DNA of 64,000 nucleotides from Atlantibacter sp. RC6 (GTDB lineage Bacteria; Pseudomonadota; Gammaproteobacteria; Enterobacterales; Enterobacteriaceae). The translations under genes were made by a program, and so were the position numbers. How positions within the stretch are numbered: the first letter of the stretch is position 1; the number at the start of each line of letters is the position of its first letter. The notes under the pieces were generated by a model. That model was not told the origin of the DNA. It made no database searches and saw only the letters and a list, made by a program, of their open reading frames with translations. The stretch is from NCBI RefSeq assembly GCF_014193285.1, contig NZ_JACHZE010000003.1, forward strand, positions 108,075 through 172,074. Reading direction: 5' to 3'. Of this stretch, positions 18,359 through 29,615 are shown one piece after another.

Positions 18359-19785
18359 TACTTGCCTCCCAGCAAATCGCGCGCGCCCCAGTGCGGGAAG
18401 TGACGGCGTACCAGCGCGTTCAGCTCCAGCTCGAATGCGCTGTAAGCAGAAGGCTCCTGGAAGACCTCCACCTGCGGTTCAAGCACCATGCCTGCGCCCA
18501 CAGTGACGTTGGACAGTCGATCGATAAAGATCAGGCCGCCGGTGACCGGATTGTGTTGGTAAGGATCCAGCACCAACGGCTCGTCAAACGTCAGATCCAC
18601 CAGCCCGATCCCGTTCAGCGGCAGCGTTTCCACCACGCGCTGGGTCAGGTTGTTGATATCCACCTGGAACTGAATATTGTCGACCCGGGCGCGAGTCTTT
18701 TTACCGGCGACTTTGATGTCGTAGCTTTGGCCCGGCGTCAGCGGTTGTTCCGCCATCCAGACCACGTCGACTTTCGCGGCCTGCACGGTCATGAGATCTT
18801 CACTGGCGTCCAGTAAAACATCGCCGCGGCTGATGTCGATTTCATCTTTCAGCACCAGGGTGATGGCCTCACCTGCCGCCGCCTCTTTGAGATCGCCATC
18901 GAACGTCACAATACGCGCCACGGTTGATTCCACGCCGGACGGCAGCACCTTAATACGCTGGCCGACTTTCACCACGCCGGACGCCACGGTCCCGGCATAA
19001 CCACGAAAATCGAGGTTCGGACGGTTAACATACTGAACCGGGAAGCGGAATGACTGGTGCTCAACGTCTTTGCGGATTTTGACGGTTTCCAGCACTTCCA
19101 GCAGCGTCGGGCCGCTGTACCACGGCATTTTATCGCTCTGGCTGGCGACATTGTCCCCTTCCAGCGCCGACAGCGGCACAAAACGGATATCCAGCGACCC
19201 CGGCAACTGTTCGGCGAAGGTCAGATAATCCTGTTTGATCTGCTCGAACGTCTGCTCGCTGAACTCAACCAGATCCATTTTATTAACTGCAACGACCAGA
19301 TGCTTAATCCCCAGCAGCGTGGAAATAAAGCTGTGGCGGCGGGTCTGATCGAGTACGCCTTTACGGGCGTCGATCAGCAGGATCGCCAGATCGCAGGTGG
19401 AGGCGCCGGTCGCCATGTTGCGGGTGTACTGCTCATGCCCGGGGGTGTCGGCGATAATAAATTTGCGCTTCTCGGTGGAGAAATAGCGGTAGGCCACATC
19501 AATCGTGATGCCCTGCTCGCGCTCGGCCTGAAGACCGTCCACCAGCAGCGCCAGATCCAGTTTTTCACCCTGGGTACCGTGGCGTTTGCTGTCGTTATGC
19601 AGTGAAGAGAGCTGATCTTCATAAATCTGACGGGTATCGTGCAGCAGACGGCCAATCAGGGTACTTTTCCCATCATCAACGCTGCCGCAGGTTAAGAAGC
19701 GCAGCAGGCTTTTGTGCTGTTGGGCATGCAGGTAAGCCTCTACGCCACCCTCGTTAGCAATTTGTTGGGCAATCGTGGTGTTCAT
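18358..19785 (-). CDS. cysN: Sulfate adenylyltransferase subunit 1 (GTPase)
   Basis: The ATG at 19785 has AAGGAG seven bases upstream and gives 475 residues, the E. coli length; the longer frame runs back into cysD. CysN is the EF-Tu-like GTPase whose hydrolysis drives APS formation by CysD. G1 is [10 protein letters not shown]3 DTPGHEQY, and G4 NKMD, followed by EF-Tu-like beta-barrel domains. It begins 10 bases after cysD, so the ATP sulfurylase subunits are made together. Confidence 0.97.
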   Translation of the reverse strand: MNTTIAQQIANEGGVEAYLHAQQHKSLLRFLTCGSVDDGKSTLIGRLLHDTRQIYEDQLSSLHNDSKRHGTQGEKLDLALLVDGLQAEREQGITIDVAYRYFSTEKRKFIIADTPGHEQYTRNMATGASTCDLAILLIDARKGVLDQTRRHSFISTLLGIKHLVVAVNKMDLVEFSEQTFEQIKQDYLTFAEQLPGSLDIRFVPLSALEGDNVASQSDKMPWYSGPTLLEVLETVKIRKDVEHQSFRFPVQYVNRPNLDFRGYAGTVASGVVKVGQRIKVLPSGVESTVARIVTFDGDLKEAAAGEAITLVLKDEIDISRGDVLLDASEDLMTVQAAKVDVVWMAEQPLTPGQSYDIKVAGKKTRARVDNIQFQVDINNLTQRVVETLPLNGIGLVDLTFDEPLVLDPYQHNPVTGGLIFIDRLSNVTVGAGMVLEPQVEVFQEPSAYSAFELELNALVRRHFPHWGARDLLGGK

Positions 19786-19795
19786 GAGCGGCTCC

Positions 19796-20704
19796 TTAGA
19801 AATAACCCTGACGTTTTTTAAGCTCCATGGAGCCTGCCTGATCGCGGTCAATCACGCGCCCCTGCCGTTCGCTGGTAGTGGAAACCAGCATCTCTTCGAT
19901 GATTTCAGGCAGCGTTTGCGCATCGGATTCCACCGCGCCGGTCAGCGGCCAGCAGCCGAGGGTACGGAAGCGAACCATGCGCTTCTCGATCACTTCGCCC
20001 GGCTGTAGGTCGATACGGTCATCGTCGATCATCATCAGCATGCCGTCGCGCTCCAGCACCGGGCGCTCAGCGGCCAGGTAGAGCGGCACGATCTCAATAT
20101 TTTCCAGGTAGATGTACTGCCAGATATCCAGCTCGGTCCAGTTCGACAGCGGGAAGACGCGGATGCTTTCACCCTTGTTAATCTGGCCATTGTAGTTGTG
20201 CCACAGTTCCGGACGCTGGTTTTTCGGGTCCCAGCGGTGGAAACGGTCGCGGAACGAATAAATACGCTCTTTGGCACGGGATTTCTCTTCATCGCGGCGC
20301 GCGCCGCCAAAGGCCGCATCAAAGCCGTATTTATTCAGGGCTTGCTTCAGGCCTTCGGTTTTCATGATGTCGGTATGCTTAGCGCTGCCGTGAACGAACG
20401 GGTTAATGCCCATCGCCACGCCTTCCGGGTTTTTATGCACCAGCAATTCGCAGCCATAGGCTTTAGCGGTACGGTCACGGAACTCGTACATCTCACGGAA
20501 TTTCCAGCCAGTATCAACATGCAGCAGCGGGAACGGCAGCGTGCCCGGATAAAACGCTTTACGCGCCAGATGGAGCATCACGCTGGAGTCTTTGCCGATG
20601 GAGTACATCATCACCGGATTCGCGAATTCTGCGGCAACTTCACGAATGATATGGATGCTTTCCGCCTCCAGTTGTCGCAGGTGAGTGAGTCGTTTTTGAT
20701 CCAT
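19796..20704 (-). CDS. cysD: Sulfate adenylyltransferase subunit 2
   Basis: The 302-residue catalytic subunit of ATP sulfurylase belongs to the PP-loop superfamily: [17 protein letters not shown] near residue 50 is the pyrophosphate loop, and [14 protein letters not shown] is the conserved downstream basic region. With CysN it activates sulfate to APS. It lies 60 bases after the cysG paralogue, suggesting one CysB-driven transcript cysG-cysD-cysN-cysC. Confidence 0.97.
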   Translation of the reverse strand: MDQKRLTHLRQLEAESIHIIREVAAEFANPVMMYSIGKDSSVMLHLARKAFYPGTLPFPLLHVDTGWKFREMYEFRDRTAKAYGCELLVHKNPEGVAMGINPFVHGSAKHTDIMKTEGLKQALNKYGFDAAFGGARRDEEKSRAKERIYSFRDRFHRWDPKNQRPELWHNYNGQINKGESIRVFPLSNWTELDIWQYIYLENIEIVPLYLAAERPVLERDGMLMMIDDDRIDLQPGEVIEKRMVRFRTLGCWPLTGAVESDAQTLPEIIEEMLVSTTSERQGRVIDRDQAGSMELKKRQGYF

Positions 20705-20764
20705 AACCTTTCCTTATAAGGCCTGACACCGCAGGCGTTGTATTACGGCCTGTCGCGCCAGTAC

Positions 20765-22192
20765 CTAAGCCAAAGTCACTACGGAAGAGGAGTCGCCCTC
20801 TGCCTGAGTGGTCGGTTGAAACCAGGCGAGTTGCTCGCGGAGCGCCACGACTTCGCCAATTACCAGCAAAGCGGGCATCGGCGAGCGTTTCGCCAGGTCG
20901 TCGAGTTGTTGTAATGTGCCGGTCAGTACCTGCTGGTCTTTCCGGGAGCCGCGGCTGATGACCGCCACCGGCGTGTCGGCAGCCCGGCCATGTTGAATAA
21001 GTTGTTCGCTGATTTGGGCGGCCTTCATGGTGCCCATGTAGATCGCCAGGGTTTGCCGGCCCTGCGCCAGATGCGCCCAGTCAAACGGCTGGCTGTCCGG
21101 CTTGTAGTGGCCGGTAACAAACGTCACGCTCTGGGCGTGTTCACGATGGGTCAGCGGTATGCCCGCGTAAGCCGTCGCGCCAGCAGCGGCGGTGATCCCC
21201 GGAACCACCTGGAACGCAACACCTGCCTGCTGTGCCGCCTGTAACTCTTCGCCGCCGCGGCCAAAAATAAACGGATCGCCGCCTTTCAGGCGCACCACGG
21301 TTTTGCCTTCGCGCGCCAAATCCACCAGCATCTGGTTGGTTTGATGCTGGGGAACGGCATGCTCCCCTGCGCGTTTGCCCACGCAAATGCGATCGGCATC
21401 GCGGCGCACCAGTTCCAGCACCTCATCGCTGACCAGATGGTCATACAGCACTACATCCGCCTGCTGGAGCACCTGTAACCCGCGCAGCGTCAGCAGACCG
21501 GCATCGCCCGGTCCCGCACCCACCAGAATGATCTCCCCGGTTTGCTGCTGCGGATTTTCCAGCGCGGCTTCCAGCGTCTTTATCGCCGCAGGCTCATTCC
21601 CCGCCGCCATCAGGCTGGCAAAGCGGCCGCGAAACGCCTGTTCCCAGAAACGCCGCCGCGCGTCGGTGGTGGTTAACGCGCCTTTAATCCGCTCGCGGAA
21701 ACTGCCTGCCACCGTCGCCATGCGCCCAAGACTTTGCGGCAACAGCGATTCCAGCTTTTCGCGCAGCAAACGCGCCAGTACCGGGGCATTGCCGCCGGAG
21801 GAGACCGCCACCACTAACGGCGAGCGATCGATAATCGAAGGGAAAATAAACGAGCACAGCGGTTGATCGTCCACCACGTTGACCAGCCTGTGGCGCGCGT
21901 TAGCCGCGTCAAACACCCGGCGATTCAGTTCGCGGTTGTTGGTGGCGGCAATAACCAGAAAGACGCTGTCGAGCTGCGCTTCATCGAACTCGCGGCTCAG
22001 CCATTCAATATGGCCGTCATCGACATCCCGTTGCAGTTCCGCCGCCAGTTTTTTGGCAACCACACGCACGACCGCGCCCGCACGGCGCAACAGGCTAATT
22101 TTACGCAGCGCAATCTCGCCGCCGCCGACGACTAATACCGGGCGCGCTTTCAGGTCTGCAAACAGGGGAAGATAGTCCACTCGCTGGCTCAC
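20765..22192 (-). CDS. cysG: Siroheme synthase CysG, bifunctional, cys-linked copy
   Basis: The fused enzyme converts uroporphyrinogen III to siroheme, the cofactor of the sulfite reductase CysI. Residues 1-215 are the NAD-dependent dehydrogenase/ferrochelatase part ([11 protein letters not shown] nucleotide loop, [23 protein letters not shown]); residues 216-450 are the methyltransferase ([28 protein letters not shown]). The frame starts at GTG 22192 (475 residues), but GTG 22180 (VDYLPLF) aligns better with E. coli CysG (MDHLPIF). Placement directly before cysD differs from E. coli, where cysG sits with nirBDC. A second cysG may exist elsewhere. Confidence 0.95.
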   Translation of the reverse strand: MSQRVDYLPLFADLKARPVLVVGGGEIALRKISLLRRAGAVVRVVAKKLAAELQRDVDDGHIEWLSREFDEAQLDSVFLVIAATNNRELNRRVFDAANARHRLVNVVDDQPLCSFIFPSIIDRSPLVVAVSSGGNAPVLARLLREKLESLLPQSLGRMATVAGSFRERIKGALTTTDARRRFWEQAFRGRFASLMAAGNEPAAIKTLEAALENPQQQTGEIILVGAGPGDAGLLTLRGLQVLQQADVVLYDHLVSDEVLELVRRDADRICVGKRAGEHAVPQHQTNQMLVDLAREGKTVVRLKGGDPFIFGRGGEELQAAQQAGVAFQVVPGITAAAGATAYAGIPLTHREHAQSVTFVTGHYKPDSQPFDWAHLAQGRQTLAIYMGTMKAAQISEQLIQHGRAADTPVAVISRGSRKDQQVLTGTLQQLDDLAKRSPMPALLVIGEVVALREQLAWFQPTTQAEGDSSSVVTLA

Positions 22193-22214
22193 TCAACAAC
22201 AGAATCCAGAAGCG

Positions 22215-22243
22215 ACTATAGGGGGCGCCTTAAAACGAATGAA
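22215..22243 (-). promoter_or_regulatory. Candidate promoter of the cysG-cysDNC unit
   Basis: On the minus strand TTCATT (22238-22243) and TATAGT (22215-22220) are separated by 17 bases, just upstream of cysG. The poor -35 would suit activator dependence, and in E. coli and Salmonella the cys promoters are activated by CysB with N-acetylserine. No CysB site can be defined by eye because its consensus is loose. Confidence 0.4.
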
Positions 22244-22421
22244 ATTACCAATTGGCATGAGTAGTTCCACAAAGGAATAAGCCGCTGGCAAAGCAAAGTT
22301 CAAAAAGTGCTTAAGGCGTGATTTTTCGGGGGTTTCAGAGCAAATGAAATTGTGTAACGCACGTCACAGTTTCATACTAGGCAAAAAAATTTTTCCGCGT
22401 TTTCATGATTAAGGATTATCT

Positions 22422-23477
22422 ATGTTTCCCGCATTGCGCCGTGGCGTGATCGATTGTGCAATCGGTCTGGCGCTCAGTGTTGGTGCTCTTTTCCCGGCGT
22501 TTGCCCAGGCCTCCGCACCAGGCGAAACAGCAAGCGCGCAGGCTCGCCATATCGCCACCTATTTTCCCGGCCGCATGACCGGCACGCCTGCCGAAATGCT
22601 TTCCGCTGATTACATCCGCCAAGAGTTCGCCCTATGGGGATATCAAAGCGACATTCGCACTTTCAATACCCGCTACGTTTTTACCCGCGCCAACAAGCTG
22701 ACCAACTGGCAAAACGTTACCGGATCGAGCGTTATTGCCGCCCATGAAGGCAAACTGCCGCAGCAAATCATTATCATGGCGCACCTCGATACCTATGCGC
22801 CACAAAGCGATGCGGATATTGACACCAATCTGGGCGGGCTGACGTTACAGGGCATTGACGATAACGCTGCCGGGCTTGGGGTCATGCTGGAGCTGGCGGA
22901 AAAACTGAAAGACACGCCGACCCAGTATGGCATTCGTTTTATCGCCACCAGCGCCGAAGAAGAAGGCAAGCTGGGCGCGGAGAATATCCTCAAGCGGATG
23001 AGCGCCCAGGAACGCAAAAACACCCTGCTGGTCATTAACCTCGATAATCTGATCGTCGGGGACAAACTCTACTTTAACAGCGGGCAATCTACGCCAACCG
23101 CAGTGCGTAAGCTGACCCGCGACCGGGCGCTGGCCATTGCGCGCAATAATCATATCGTCGCCACGACCAATCCGGGGCTGAATGCCCGTTATCCCAAAGG
23201 CACAGGGTGCTGCAACGATGCTGAAGTGTTTGATAAAGCGGGTATTCCGGTGTTATCCGTGGAAGCGACTAACTGGTCGTTAGGCCAGAAAGACGGGTAT
23301 CAACAACGGGCGAAAAGCGCCCAGTTTCCTGGCGGCACCAGCTGGCACAATGCGCAACTGGATAATCAGCAGTACATCGATCGCGCGCTGCCGGGAAGAA
23401 TTGAAAAACGCAGCCGCGATGTGATGCGGATTATGCTGCCGCTGGTGAAAGAGCTGGCGAAGGCAGGCAAAGCGTAA
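22422..23477 (+). CDS. iap: Iap-like M28 aminopeptidase, secreted
   Basis: The 351-residue protein has a Sec signal peptide (cleavage near AFA-QAS, residue 28) and an M28 zinc peptidase domain. Metal ligands are seen in MAHLDTYAP, GIDDNAAG, SAEEEG and a later aspartate/histidine set. In E. coli Iap removes N-terminal arginine from alkaline phosphatase, producing isozymes. It is divergent from the cysG-cysDNC unit, and the shared 229-bp gap carries both promoters. Confidence 0.94.
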   Translation: MFPALRRGVIDCAIGLALSVGALFPAFAQASAPGETASAQARHIATYFPGRMTGTPAEMLSADYIRQEFALWGYQSDIRTFNTRYVFTRANKLTNWQNVTGSSVIAAHEGKLPQQIIIMAHLDTYAPQSDADIDTNLGGLTLQGIDDNAAGLGVMLELAEKLKDTPTQYGIRFIATSAEEEGKLGAENILKRMSAQERKNTLLVINLDNLIVGDKLYFNSGQSTPTAVRKLTRDRALAIARNNHIVATTNPGLNARYPKGTGCCNDAEVFDKAGIPVLSVEATNWSLGQKDGYQQRAKSAQFPGGTSWHNAQLDNQQYIDRALPGRIEKRSRDVMRIMLPLVKELAKAGKA

Positions 23478-23537
23478 AATGGGTGCGTGAGGCCAAACCG
23501 TCACAATTCGATACGCGGGGTTGCCCCCGCGTTTCAG

Positions 23538-23690
23538 CTACTTCTTCGGTTCGTAAGCGAGAACAGCGCTGAATTCCATACCACGCTCTTTAATGCGCAG
23601 CTCGCATAGCGAGTCGCGCACCATTAGCGTGAACCCCAGCGCCGTGATACACAGCGCAATGATTGCCACAAGGGCGTACTTTGACAGCAT
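23538..23690 (-). CDS. Hok-family type I toxin
   Basis: A 50-residue peptide starts at ATG 23690 with a strong GGAGG ribosome site. It has the Hok plan: short cytoplasmic N-terminus, one transmembrane helix (about 6-24), then [15 protein letters not shown], equivalent to the conserved RDSLCELHIK of HokA, and a periplasmic tail. Hok proteins depolarise the inner membrane when the antisense Sok RNA is lost. The upstream bases also match hok mRNA leaders I know (TTGAGGCTGTCTGGC near 23820). It sits between iap and cysH. A longer in-frame ORF to 23807 is not likely to be used. Confidence 0.85.
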   Translation of the reverse strand: MLSKYALVAIIALCITALGFTLMVRDSLCELRIKERGMEFSAVLAYEPKK

Positions 23691-23739
23691 GTCTTGCCTC
23701 CAGATAAAGAAGAGACTAACATCCAATTGTTGGGTTTGG

Positions 23740-23782
23740 ATGGTAGCCTCAGGTTGATAGAAATATCTCCTGGGGCTTTTAA
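23740..23782 (+). ncRNA. Candidate Sok-like antisense RNA
   Basis: Opposite the hok leader, the plus strand reads GCCTCAGGTTGATAG and then CTCCTGGGGCTTTT, matching the arrangement of chromosomal Sok RNAs: a hairpin-capable stretch ending in GGGGCTTTT. It would block hok translation. The exact 5' end and promoter are not clear; coordinates are approximate. Confidence 0.45.
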
Positions 23783-23950
23783 CTATCTGAACCCGGCAAA
23801 TGCTCAAAGCCAGACAGCCTCAAGCACCCGCCGCAATTCTATGCCCGAACCCGTCTTTGTCTGCGTTTGTCGCTCCGTTACGGAATACGGCTCGCAAGAT
23901 AAAAAAATGCCCCCGGCATGATGGCGGAGGCATTGAATAGATTCCGAATA

Positions 23951-24685
23951 TTAACCTTCGTGCAGGCCGCATTCGCGCTTCAGGCCGAAGAAGCGGGTTT
24001 CTTCTTCCGCCATCCCCGGTTCCCATTTGCGGGTGGTATGCGTATCCCCCACCGACAAATAACCCTGATCCCACAGCGGATGGTATTTCAGGCCGTGCTT
24101 TTGCAGGTACTGGTACACCGTCCGGTTATCCCAGTCGATGATCGGCAACACTTTGAAGATGCCCCGGCTGATCGCCAGTACCGGCAAATTAGCGCGGCTG
24201 CCGGACTGCTCGCGGCGCAGGCCCGCAAACCATGTTTTGGCGTTCAGCTCGCTTAACGCCCGGTTCATCGGCTCCACTTTGTTGATGTCATTGTATTTCT
24301 CAATGCCTTCAACGCCTTGCTCCCACAGTTTGCCATAGCGCGCCTCCTGCCAGGCCGGGCTTTGCTCTGCGCGATAGACCTTCAGGTTTAGCTTCAGCTT
24401 GTCGGTAAGCTCGTCGATAAACTGATAGGTTTCCGGGAACAGATAGCCAGTATCCGTCAGGATCACCGGAATATCCGGGCGCTGTTGCGTGATCAAATGC
24501 AGGCTCACCGCCGCCTGGATACCAAAGCTGGATGATAGCACCACCTCGCCCGGCAGGTTTTCCAGCGACCAGGCGACACGTTCCTCGGCGCTCAGCTTCT
24601 CGAGCTGAGCGTTAGTTTCCGCCAGCGCCAGAATCCGATCCACTTTCGGTAATTCATTTAGCGTCTGTAGATCCAAATTGGACAT
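23951..24685 (-). CDS. cysH: PAPS reductase
   Basis: The 244-residue enzyme reduces PAPS to sulfite with thioredoxin. The PP-loop-like [14 protein letters not shown] is near residue 53, and the C-terminal KRECGLHEG contains the catalytic cysteine. The cysH-type sequence lacks the paired-cysteine iron-sulfur motifs of APS reductases. It is third in cysJIH, 33 bases after cysI. Confidence 0.97.
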   Translation of the reverse strand: MSNLDLQTLNELPKVDRILALAETNAQLEKLSAEERVAWSLENLPGEVVLSSSFGIQAAVSLHLITQQRPDIPVILTDTGYLFPETYQFIDELTDKLKLNLKVYRAEQSPAWQEARYGKLWEQGVEGIEKYNDINKVEPMNRALSELNAKTWFAGLRREQSGSRANLPVLAISRGIFKVLPIIDWDNRTVYQYLQKHGLKYHPLWDQGYLSVGDTHTTRKWEPGMAEEETRFFGLKRECGLHEG

Positions 24686-24718
24686 AATGACCTCTTTCGT
24701 TGTGCCGCCGTGGCCTGG

Positions 24719-26431
24719 TTATTCCCAGAAATCACGCGCCGGATCGAGGATCGGACGGATGATGCCGGTACGCACGGTGAAATCGCCAAACCCTTCACCC
24801 TCTTGACGCTCGGTTGACCATCGGCCAATCAGCTCGTCCAGCGCCGCCAGGATTTCCGGCTCGGTGATGTTTTCTTTATACATGCGCGGAATACGCGTAC
24901 CGATACGGTTACCGCCCAGGTGCAGGTTGTAACGACCCGGCGCTTTACCGACCAGACCCACTTCCGCCAGCATCGCGCGGCCACAGCCGTTCGGGCACCC
25001 GGTCACACGCAACACAATATGCTCTTCGCCGACGCCGTGCTTTTCCAGTACCGCTTCGACTTTATCGGTAAATGACGGCAGGAAACGCTCGGCTTCCGCC
25101 ATTGCCAGCGGACAGGTCGGGAACGACACGCAGGCCATGGAGTTTTCACGCTGCGGCGTTACCGCGTCCATGAGCCCGTGATTGCGCGCCAGCTTCTCGA
25201 TCTTCGCTTTCTGGCTTTCTGGCACACCGGCGATAATCAGGTTCTGGTTGGCGGTAATGCGGAATTCGCCTTTATGGATCTTTGAGATCTCCAGCAGGCC
25301 AGTTTTCAGCGGGCGGCCAGGATAATCCAGGATACGGCCATTCTCGATAAACAGCGTCAGATGCCATTTATTGTCGATGCCCTTAACCCAACCGATACGA
25401 TCGCCGCGACCAGTAAATTCATACGGGCGGATCGGCTCGAATTTGATCCCCGCGCGACGCTCCACTTCCTCTTTAAAGGTATCGAGGCCGACGCGTTCCA
25501 GGGTGTATTTGGTTTTGGCGTTCTTACGATCGGTGCGGTTGCCCCAGTCGCGCTGCGTGGTTACCACGGCTTCTGCCACCGCCAGCGTATGCTCAACAGG
25601 CAGATAACCAAACTCGCTGGCGGTGCGGGCATAGGTTTTCTTGTTACCGTGCTCAATGGACAGACCGCCGCCCACCAGCAGGTTAAAGCCCACCAGTTTG
25701 CCGTTTTCGGCAATCGCCACGAAGTTCATATCGTTGGCATGCAGATCGATATCGTTCTGCGGCGGGATCACTACCGTGGTTTTGAACTTACGCGGCAGAT
25801 AGGTCTGGCCGAGGATCGGTTCTTCATCGGTAGTCGCCACTTTTTCCTGATCGAGCCAGATCTCCGCATAGGCACGGGTACGCGGCAGCAGATGCTCAGA
25901 GATCTTCTTCGCCCACTCGTAAGCTTCAGCATGCAGCTCAGATTCGTACGGGTTGGAGGTACACAGCACGTTACGGTTCATGTCGTTGGCGGTGGCCAGC
26001 GCGTCCAGCCCCACCGAATGCAGCATCTGGTGTACCGGTTTGACGTTCTTCTTCAGAATGCCGTGAAACTGGAAGGTCTGACGGTTGGTCAGACGGATGC
26101 TGCCGTAAATCGTGTTATCGTGGGCGAACTTGTCGATCGCCTGCCACTGTTTGGTGGTGATGATCCCGCCCGGCAGGCGGCAGCGCAGCAGCATCGCGTG
26201 ACGCGGCTCCAGCTTTTGCGCGGCGCGCTCGGCGCGGATATCGCGATCGTCCTGCTGATACATGCCGTGAAAGCGGATCAGCAGAAAGTTGTCGCCTTTG
26301 AAACCGCCGGTCAGACCGTCGTTTAAATCTTCGGCAATGGTGCCGCGCAGGTAGTTGCTCTCTACCTTCATGCGCTCGGCGTCAGACAGTTTGCCTTCGA
26401 CCACCAGTGGGCCAGGGTGTTTTTCGCTCAT
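24719..26431 (-). CDS. cysI: Sulfite reductase hemoprotein subunit
   Basis: The 570-residue subunit carries siroheme and a 4Fe-4S cluster and performs the six-electron reduction of sulfite to sulfide. The four cluster cysteines lie in [13 protein letters not shown] (preceded by the first cysteine of ACVS) and in [12 protein letters not shown]. Length equals E. coli CysI. It overlaps cysJ by one base. Confidence 0.97.
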   Translation of the reverse strand: MSEKHPGPLVVEGKLSDAERMKVESNYLRGTIAEDLNDGLTGGFKGDNFLLIRFHGMYQQDDRDIRAERAAQKLEPRHAMLLRCRLPGGIITTKQWQAIDKFAHDNTIYGSIRLTNRQTFQFHGILKKNVKPVHQMLHSVGLDALATANDMNRNVLCTSNPYESELHAEAYEWAKKISEHLLPRTRAYAEIWLDQEKVATTDEEPILGQTYLPRKFKTTVVIPPQNDIDLHANDMNFVAIAENGKLVGFNLLVGGGLSIEHGNKKTYARTASEFGYLPVEHTLAVAEAVVTTQRDWGNRTDRKNAKTKYTLERVGLDTFKEEVERRAGIKFEPIRPYEFTGRGDRIGWVKGIDNKWHLTLFIENGRILDYPGRPLKTGLLEISKIHKGEFRITANQNLIIAGVPESQKAKIEKLARNHGLMDAVTPQRENSMACVSFPTCPLAMAEAERFLPSFTDKVEAVLEKHGVGEEHIVLRVTGCPNGCGRAMLAEVGLVGKAPGRYNLHLGGNRIGTRIPRMYKENITEPEILAALDELIGRWSTERQEGEGFGDFTVRTGIIRPILDPARDFWE

Positions 26432-28233
26432 TAGTAGACATCTCGCTGATAACGGCGCTCAACGCGCAGCTCACTTAAATATTCATCCGCCGCTTCGGTA
26501 TCCATGCCACCAAATTCGGCAATCACGTCCAGTAATGTCCGCTCAACGTCTTTCGCCATACGGTTGGCGTCGCCGCAGACATAAATATGGGCACCGTCAT
26601 TAATCCAGCGCCACAGTTCCGCGCCCTGTTCGCGCAGTTTGTCTTGTACGTAAATTTTTTGTTTTTGATCCCGCGACCAGGCCAGATCGATACGGGTCAG
26701 CAGGCCTTCTTTGACGTAGTTCTGCCACTCCACCTGGTACAGGAAGTCTTCGGTGAAATGCGGATTGCCGAAGAACAACCAGTTTTTACCGCTTGCCCCT
26801 TCGGCAGCGCGCTGCTGCATAAAGGCGCGGAACGGCGCAATGCCGGTGCCAGGGCCGATCATGATCACTGGTGTATCCGGATTAGCGGGCAAGCGGAAGT
26901 TATCGTTATGCTCGATAAACACGCGAACCTCGCCATCTTCCTCCACGCGATCCGCCAGGAAACTGGAGGCGCCACCTGCGCGGGCGCGGCCCTCAACGTC
27001 GTAACGCACCACGCCAACGGTGATATGCACTTCGTTTTCCGTTTCGGCCTGAGAAGAGGCGATAGAGTATAAGCGCGGCGTCAGCGGGCGCAGCAGGCCA
27101 ACCAGCTGCGCGGCATCCAGCTGTGCCGGAGCGAAACGCACCATGTCAACAATCGGTGTGATGCTGGCGTAGTGCTGTAATTTGTTTTTATCGCCAATCA
27201 GATCCTGCAGCGATTCGGCGCGGGTCAGCGTGGCGTAATTCTCAACGATATTGGCGGTGTTAACCGTCAACTCGAAATGCCACTGCAGCGCTTCACGCAG
27301 CGGCAGTGATTTACCGTCGACGTCGACAGGTTCGTCCCCTTTCAGCCACAGCAGGCCCACCAGTTCGTCGACCAACGCGGGATCGTTCTGGTACCACACG
27401 CCTAACGCATCGCCCGGCTGGTAGCGCAGCCCGGAATCGCCTAAATCGATCTCCAGATGACGCACGTCTTTCTCAGAATCACGCCCGGTGATTTTCTGGT
27501 TTACCGCCAGGCTGGCGGTCAGCGGCGCTTCTTTCGTGTACGGCGTGCTGGTCACATCGTTAACCGCGCCAGTCGCGGTTTGCGGCACTGCGCCCGTCGC
27601 GGCAGGCGCGCGGGATTTCAGCACCTCGACAATGCGCTCGCGCCACGCCTGCGCGGCGGGCTGGAATTCAACGTCGGTATCCACGCGGTCCAGTAAGCGC
27701 TCTGCGCCCAGCTCAGCCAGTTTGCTGTCAAAGTCTTTACCGGACTGGCAGAAAAACTCATAGGAACTGTCGCCCAGGCCGAACACGGCAAACGCGGTGT
27801 TATCCAGCTTCGGCGCTTTTTTGGAAAACAGGAACTTGTGCAAGGCGACCGCTTCTTCCGGCGGCTCGCCCTCGCCCTGGGTTGACGTCACGACGACCAG
27901 CAATTTTTCCTGAGCGATTTGCTTAAATTTATAGTCGCCTGCATTGACCAGCGTCACGTTCAGCTTCGCAGCCAGCAGATCGTCGCGCAGCGCTTCCGCC
28001 ACGCGACGCGCGTTGCCGGTCTGCGACGCGGAGATAAGCGTAATGGCCGCCGCTTCCGGCACGCTCTGGACGACCGCGCCCGGCGCTGCGCCCTGTTGAT
28101 TAATCACGCCCCAGAAATAGCCGGAAACCCATGCCAGCTGTGTGGGGGAAAAGTCCGTAGTGGCCGCCTGAAGGCGCGCCAGTTGTTCCGGGCTCAGCGG
28201 GAGCAAAGCGTTCGGAGGGGCCTGAGTCGTCAT
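26431..28233 (-). CDS. cysJ: Sulfite reductase flavoprotein subunit
   Basis: The 600-residue diflavin reductase passes electrons from NADPH through FAD and FMN to CysI. An N-terminal flavodoxin-like FMN domain (about 63-205, [17 protein letters not shown]) is followed by a FAD domain (RLYSIASSQ) and an NADPH domain ([13 protein letters not shown]), ending in RYQRDVY as in E. coli. It is the first gene of cysJIH. Confidence 0.97.
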   Translation of the reverse strand: MTTQAPPNALLPLSPEQLARLQAATTDFSPTQLAWVSGYFWGVINQQGAAPGAVVQSVPEAAAITLISASQTGNARRVAEALRDDLLAAKLNVTLVNAGDYKFKQIAQEKLLVVVTSTQGEGEPPEEAVALHKFLFSKKAPKLDNTAFAVFGLGDSSYEFFCQSGKDFDSKLAELGAERLLDRVDTDVEFQPAAQAWRERIVEVLKSRAPAATGAVPQTATGAVNDVTSTPYTKEAPLTASLAVNQKITGRDSEKDVRHLEIDLGDSGLRYQPGDALGVWYQNDPALVDELVGLLWLKGDEPVDVDGKSLPLREALQWHFELTVNTANIVENYATLTRAESLQDLIGDKNKLQHYASITPIVDMVRFAPAQLDAAQLVGLLRPLTPRLYSIASSQAETENEVHITVGVVRYDVEGRARAGGASSFLADRVEEDGEVRVFIEHNDNFRLPANPDTPVIMIGPGTGIAPFRAFMQQRAAEGASGKNWLFFGNPHFTEDFLYQVEWQNYVKEGLLTRIDLAWSRDQKQKIYVQDKLREQGAELWRWINDGAHIYVCGDANRMAKDVERTLLDVIAEFGGMDTEAADEYLSELRVERRYQRDVY

Positions 28234-28533
28234 GCGTCGTAATGTCCAGTATTAAAGCTGTCTTCGTTATAAAAACAGAACAGAATGTAAGGTTACCGGG
28301 CGACATGAGATCTATTAAATAAGCGGTTGAAATATCAAATAACCAAAATGACTAACCGTTTTTACAGGTACGTATTAGCGATAAAACAGATTAATTAATA
28401 GTTTGATTTTTATAAGTATTTTAAAGGAGAAATGGCAAAATCCGCGCTTCGCCACAAGATGCCGGTTTTAGTTAATGCTAAAAAAAGTCATTTCCGGTAC
28501 CCTACGGCGGTTTTTCAGCATCAGGATCGCGTC
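28234..28533. promoter_or_regulatory. Divergent cysJ / queD regulatory region
   Basis: These 300 bp lie between divergent cysJ and queD. In E. coli the cysJIH promoter here needs CysB; no single site can be pinned by eye. A 34-codon in-frame extension of queD starts at 28432 with a GGAG site but does not resemble QueD, so I treat it as leader. The stretch around 28310-28420 is very AT-rich. Confidence 0.4.
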
Positions 28534-28896
28534 ATGCCAACCACAATTTTTAAAGAATTCATCTTCGAAGCCGCCCACCACTTACCGCATGTGCCGCAAG
28601 GCCACAAATGCGGCCGTCTGCATGGTCACTCATTTCTGGTGCGTCTGGAGATTACCGGGGAAGTGGATCCCCATACCGGCTGGATTGTGGATTTCGCTGA
28701 CTTAAAAGCGGCGTTTAAACCGATCTACGATCGGCTGGATCACTATTATCTGAATGATATTCCTGGACTGGAAAACCCCACCAGCGAAGTGCTGGCGAAA
28801 TGGATTTGGGATCAGATGAAACCAAAGATGCCGTTGCTGAGCGCGGTGATGATTAAAGAAACCTGCACCGCAGGCTGCGTGTATCGCGGCGAGTAA
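28534..28896 (+). CDS. queD: 6-carboxy-5,6,7,8-tetrahydropterin synthase
   Basis: From ATG 28534 (AGGA nine bases before) the protein has 120 residues, one fewer than E. coli QueD. It turns dihydroneopterin triphosphate into carboxytetrahydropterin, the first committed step to queuosine. Zinc ligands are His16 (EAAHHL) and the pair in GRLHGHS; the catalytic cysteine is in GHKCGR. It converges on queE, the next pathway step. Confidence 0.96.
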   Translation: MPTTIFKEFIFEAAHHLPHVPQGHKCGRLHGHSFLVRLEITGEVDPHTGWIVDFADLKAAFKPIYDRLDHYYLNDIPGLENPTSEVLAKWIWDQMKPKMPLLSAVMIKETCTAGCVYRGE

Positions 28897-28903
28897 GCGG
28901 TTC

Positions 28904-28932
28904 GCCCGAACGTGATCAGAATACGTTCGGGC
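28904..28932. terminator. Hairpin between convergent queD and queE
   Basis: GCCCGAACGT and ACGTTCGGGC form a perfect 10-bp stem with a 9-base loop, 7 bases past queD and 11 before the queE stop. It lacks a T run but is placed to separate the convergent transcripts. Confidence 0.55.
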
Positions 28933-28943
28933 GCAAAGCGGTA

Positions 28944-29615
28944 TCAGGCAATATTCAAATACTTATGGGTCTGCATTGAGAACCGCCAGTTGCGGGCGAT
29001 GCAGGTTTCAATGCACAGGCGCGTCGCGTCTTCTTTCTGGCTGATCGGCTGAAGCGCAATCACGCGCTGTTTCTGGTCGTTAAGCGTCGCGAGCAGTTCA
29101 TCCAACGCTTCAATATCGCGCATCCGCCCTACCGGATGTTTGATTTCATCGGCCCGTTCCAGCGCCTGATGCAACACGTCATAACCGCCACGCATATTCA
29201 CTTTTGGCGATACTGTCACCCAGGTGGTGGCGACAGCGCGGATTTCATGGGTGCCGCTGGTTTCAATCTGGCAACTAAACCCACTTTTCTCAAGCAGATG
29301 GGTTAGCGGAATAAGATCATGAATACAGGGCTCACCGCCGGTGATCACCACATGACGCGCGGTCCAGCCCTGGCGTTCAATCACCGCCAGCAGCTCTTCC
29401 GGGCTCGCGGCACCCCATTTATCGCTCTCTTTGGTTTTGGCAAGGATGCTGTAAAGCGACACTTCCCGATCGGCAAGCTTGTCCCAGGTGTGTTTGGTAT
29501 CGCACCAGGCACAGCCTACCGGGCATCCCTGTAAGCGAATAAAAATGGCGGGAACGCCGGTGAAATAACCCTCGCCTTGCAGGGTCTGGAACATCTCGTT
29601 TATCGGGTACTGCAT
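28944..29615 (-). CDS. queE: 7-carboxy-7-deazaguanine synthase
   Basis: The 223-residue radical SAM enzyme contracts carboxytetrahydropterin to carboxydeazaguanine. The cluster motif is CPVGCAWC (CxxxCxxC) near residue 31, and the SAM-binding TGGEPC lies near 114. Length equals E. coli QueE. With queD here and queF at 50.4 kb, three queuosine enzymes lie in the window, but in separate units. Confidence 0.96.
   Translation of the reverse strand: MQYPINEMFQTLQGEGYFTGVPAIFIRLQGCPVGCAWCDTKHTWDKLADREVSLYSILAKTKESDKWGAASPEELLAVIERQGWTARHVVITGGEPCIHDLIPLTHLLEKSGFSCQIETSGTHEIRAVATTWVTVSPKVNMRGGYDVLHQALERADEIKHPVGRMRDIEALDELLATLNDQKQRVIALQPISQKEDATRLCIETCIARNWRFSMQTHKYLNIA

Noticed and set aside
23478..23950. 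CRISPR array at the iap-cysH locus
   Set aside because: No repeated 28-29 base units occur; the interval holds the hok-like locus instead.
28432..28533. 34-residue N-terminal extension of QueD
   Set aside because: It does not resemble QueD, and ATG 28534 gives the family length with a good ribosome site.
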